NCBI GenBank assembly: GCA_964579675.1
Contig: CAZOIA010000277.1
Coordinates: 1-6,104, forward strand
DNA: 6,104 bases
Reading direction: 5' to 3'
From: CAZOIA01 sp964579675
GTDB lineage: Bacteria; Planctomycetota; Phycisphaerae; UBA1845; PWPN01
A program made the position numbers and the translations under genes. Numbering within the stretch: position 1 is the stretch's first letter; every line of letters starts with the position of its first letter. Below, one piece after another: positions 5,120-6,104 of this stretch. Below the pieces are notes generated by a model that did not search any database, was not told the origin of the DNA, and saw only the letters and a program-made list of their open reading frames with translations.

Positions 5120-6104
5120 TCACTGCGTACCGCCGGCCAGGATCTCCTGGAGGAACTCCACGGGTCTGTCCGAACCGGCGGCTTGGGCGAACAGGGCGAG
5201 GGCCTCCTGCCAGTCTCGTCCGGTCATCTCATAGATACCCTCGAATACATCCTGATAGCTGTTGTAACGGACGTTGACCAGCAGGAACGCGTTGTTCAAA
5301 GGGAACTCCGTGTACCCTTCGTAATCGGAGGGATTGTTCAGAAGGGGCAGGACGTCGGTGGCGAGGCGTTCGCGGGCCGACTGGAAGATCGGTTCCCGGG
5401 CGGCGATTTTCTCGGCTGAGGACAGGTCGCTTTCGTAGAGGGTGTTCAACTCCACTACGAGTTCCTGCAGAAAAGCGTTGAAGCGGTCCTCATCCTCATA
5501 TTGGCGGACGGTCTGCTCAACGAGCGTTGCGTCGGGGCCGAATTCAGCCCGGAGGAACTCGAGGCCGGCGGTCCGGCCCACGAAGACCGCGAGGGACTCG
5601 CTGAAGGTCATGTCGTCGAGCTTGATGACGGTGTTGTGCAGAAGTTCATGCATCACGACGTCCGCCAGGAATCCATATTCCCGCCGGAGGAGGGGTGAGG
5701 CTACCGGGTCCGGAAGCACCCACAACGCGTAGGTATCGACCTCGTATAAGAACGTGTCGTAGCCAAGCCCGACGAGTCCCTCGCGCACGGTAATGGCCCG
5801 ATCCAGGTCGAAAAAACCGAGGTAGGACATCGGGCCGACCACCGGGATATACCAGACGTACGGCTCGATGGCGTCTTTTCTGGAGCCGGAGAGGTTCCAC
5901 GCCAGCCGCCCCTCGCCCAGGTTGACGAACGACTGGAAGTTATTGCCGACGTTAAGCCCGACCACTTGCCCGGCATAGTCCCTCGCTCGGATCAGAAAGG
6001 CAAGTTTCTCCCGCTCCTCGTCGCTCAGGGTGGGATCATCGAGGGCGAGTTCGATCGGCACCATGCGGCTGAGGAAATCGACCTCTCCCATGACCGCCGA
6101 GAAC
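5120..6104 (-). CDS. Predicted zinc aminopeptidase, COG4324 / PF10023 family (5' partial)
   Basis: The frame is open to the window edge; the ATG at 6091 is internal, since the codons before it (reading FSAV) are also open. Counting from that Met, 323 residues are visible. The family signature is good: a WYIPVVGPMSYLGFF segment (80-94), followed by ALWVLPDPVASPLL, then the zinc motif HELLH (148-152, bases 5650-5636) and FSESLA (163-168). In this family H148 and H152 bind zinc, E149 is the catalytic base, and E165 is the likely third ligand. Family members usually start with a lipoprotein-type signal, which would lie outside the window, so envelope location is inferred. The protein ends AGGTQ with a TGA stop. 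A repeat-filled gap of 388 bases separates it from the downstream operon, so it is probably a separate transcript. Substrate is unknown; aminopeptidase is the family's predicted activity, not a demonstrated one. Confidence 0.85.
   Translation of the reverse strand, partial: FSAVMGEVDFLSRMVPIELALDDPTLSDEEREKLAFLIRARDYAGQVVGLNVGNNFQSFVNLGEGRLAWNLSGSRKDAIEPYVWYIPVVGPMSYLGFFDLDRAITVREGLVGLGYDTFLYEVDTYALWVLPDPVASPLLRREYGFLADVVMHELLHNTVIKLDDMTFSESLAVFVGRTAGLEFLRAEFGPDATLVEQTVRQYEDEDRFNAFLQELVVELNTLYESDLSSAEKIAAREPIFQSARERLATDVLPLLNNPSDYEGYTEFPLNNAFLLVNVRYNSYQDVFEGIYEMTGRDWQEALALFAQAAGSDRPVEFLQEILAGGTQ

Overview
The window is GC-rich, and every gene I can support lies on the minus strand, so it is read here from high to low coordinates. 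The gene content suggests a Planctomycetota-like or related environmental bacterium, probably a metagenome-derived contig. The clues are expanded divergent uroporphyrinogen-decarboxylase-superfamily proteins, a DUF1080 (3-keto-disaccharide hydrolase) domain joined to haem-binding motifs, and a Tat-exported aldo/keto-reductase-like lipoprotein. The phylum is inferred from gene content only; no rRNA or marker gene is present.

Layout in transcription order: (1) 6104-5120, a predicted zinc aminopeptidase (COG4324/PF10023 type) whose 5' end lies outside the window. (2) 5119-4732, a 388-base non-coding region. It holds a purine-rich tract (on the minus strand), a 33-bp tandem repeat of about 3.9 copies, a candidate promoter with a perfect TATAAT and an overlapping inverted repeat, and a strong Shine-Dalgarno site. 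(3) 4731-125, a tightly packed set of four genes that looks like an operon: an exported aldo/keto-reductase-like protein, an exported tetrahaem-cytochrome/DUF1080 fusion, and two cytoplasmic URO-D-superfamily proteins. Gaps are 79, 23 and 20 bases. (4) 1-124, downstream sequence that may carry the first codons of a fifth operon gene, possibly a phytanoyl-CoA-dioxygenase-like protein, in a frame that runs off the edge.

Taken together, the operon pairs two cell-envelope redox or sugar-type proteins with two cytoplasmic proteins of a superfamily that includes cobamide-dependent methyltransferases. A plausible but unproven reading is catabolism of an oxidised and/or methylated carbohydrate-like compound: the haem domain would take or pass electrons, the DUF1080 domain would act on a keto-glycoside, and the URO-D-like proteins would handle a methyl or carboxyl group inside the cell. 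No corrinoid protein, transporter or regulator is visible in the window to confirm this. The most unusual items are the tetrahaem-DUF1080 fusion, the altered active site of the AKR, the contrasting metal motifs of the two URO-D paralogues, and the tandem repeats whose hairpin loop varies only within the GNA triloop class.
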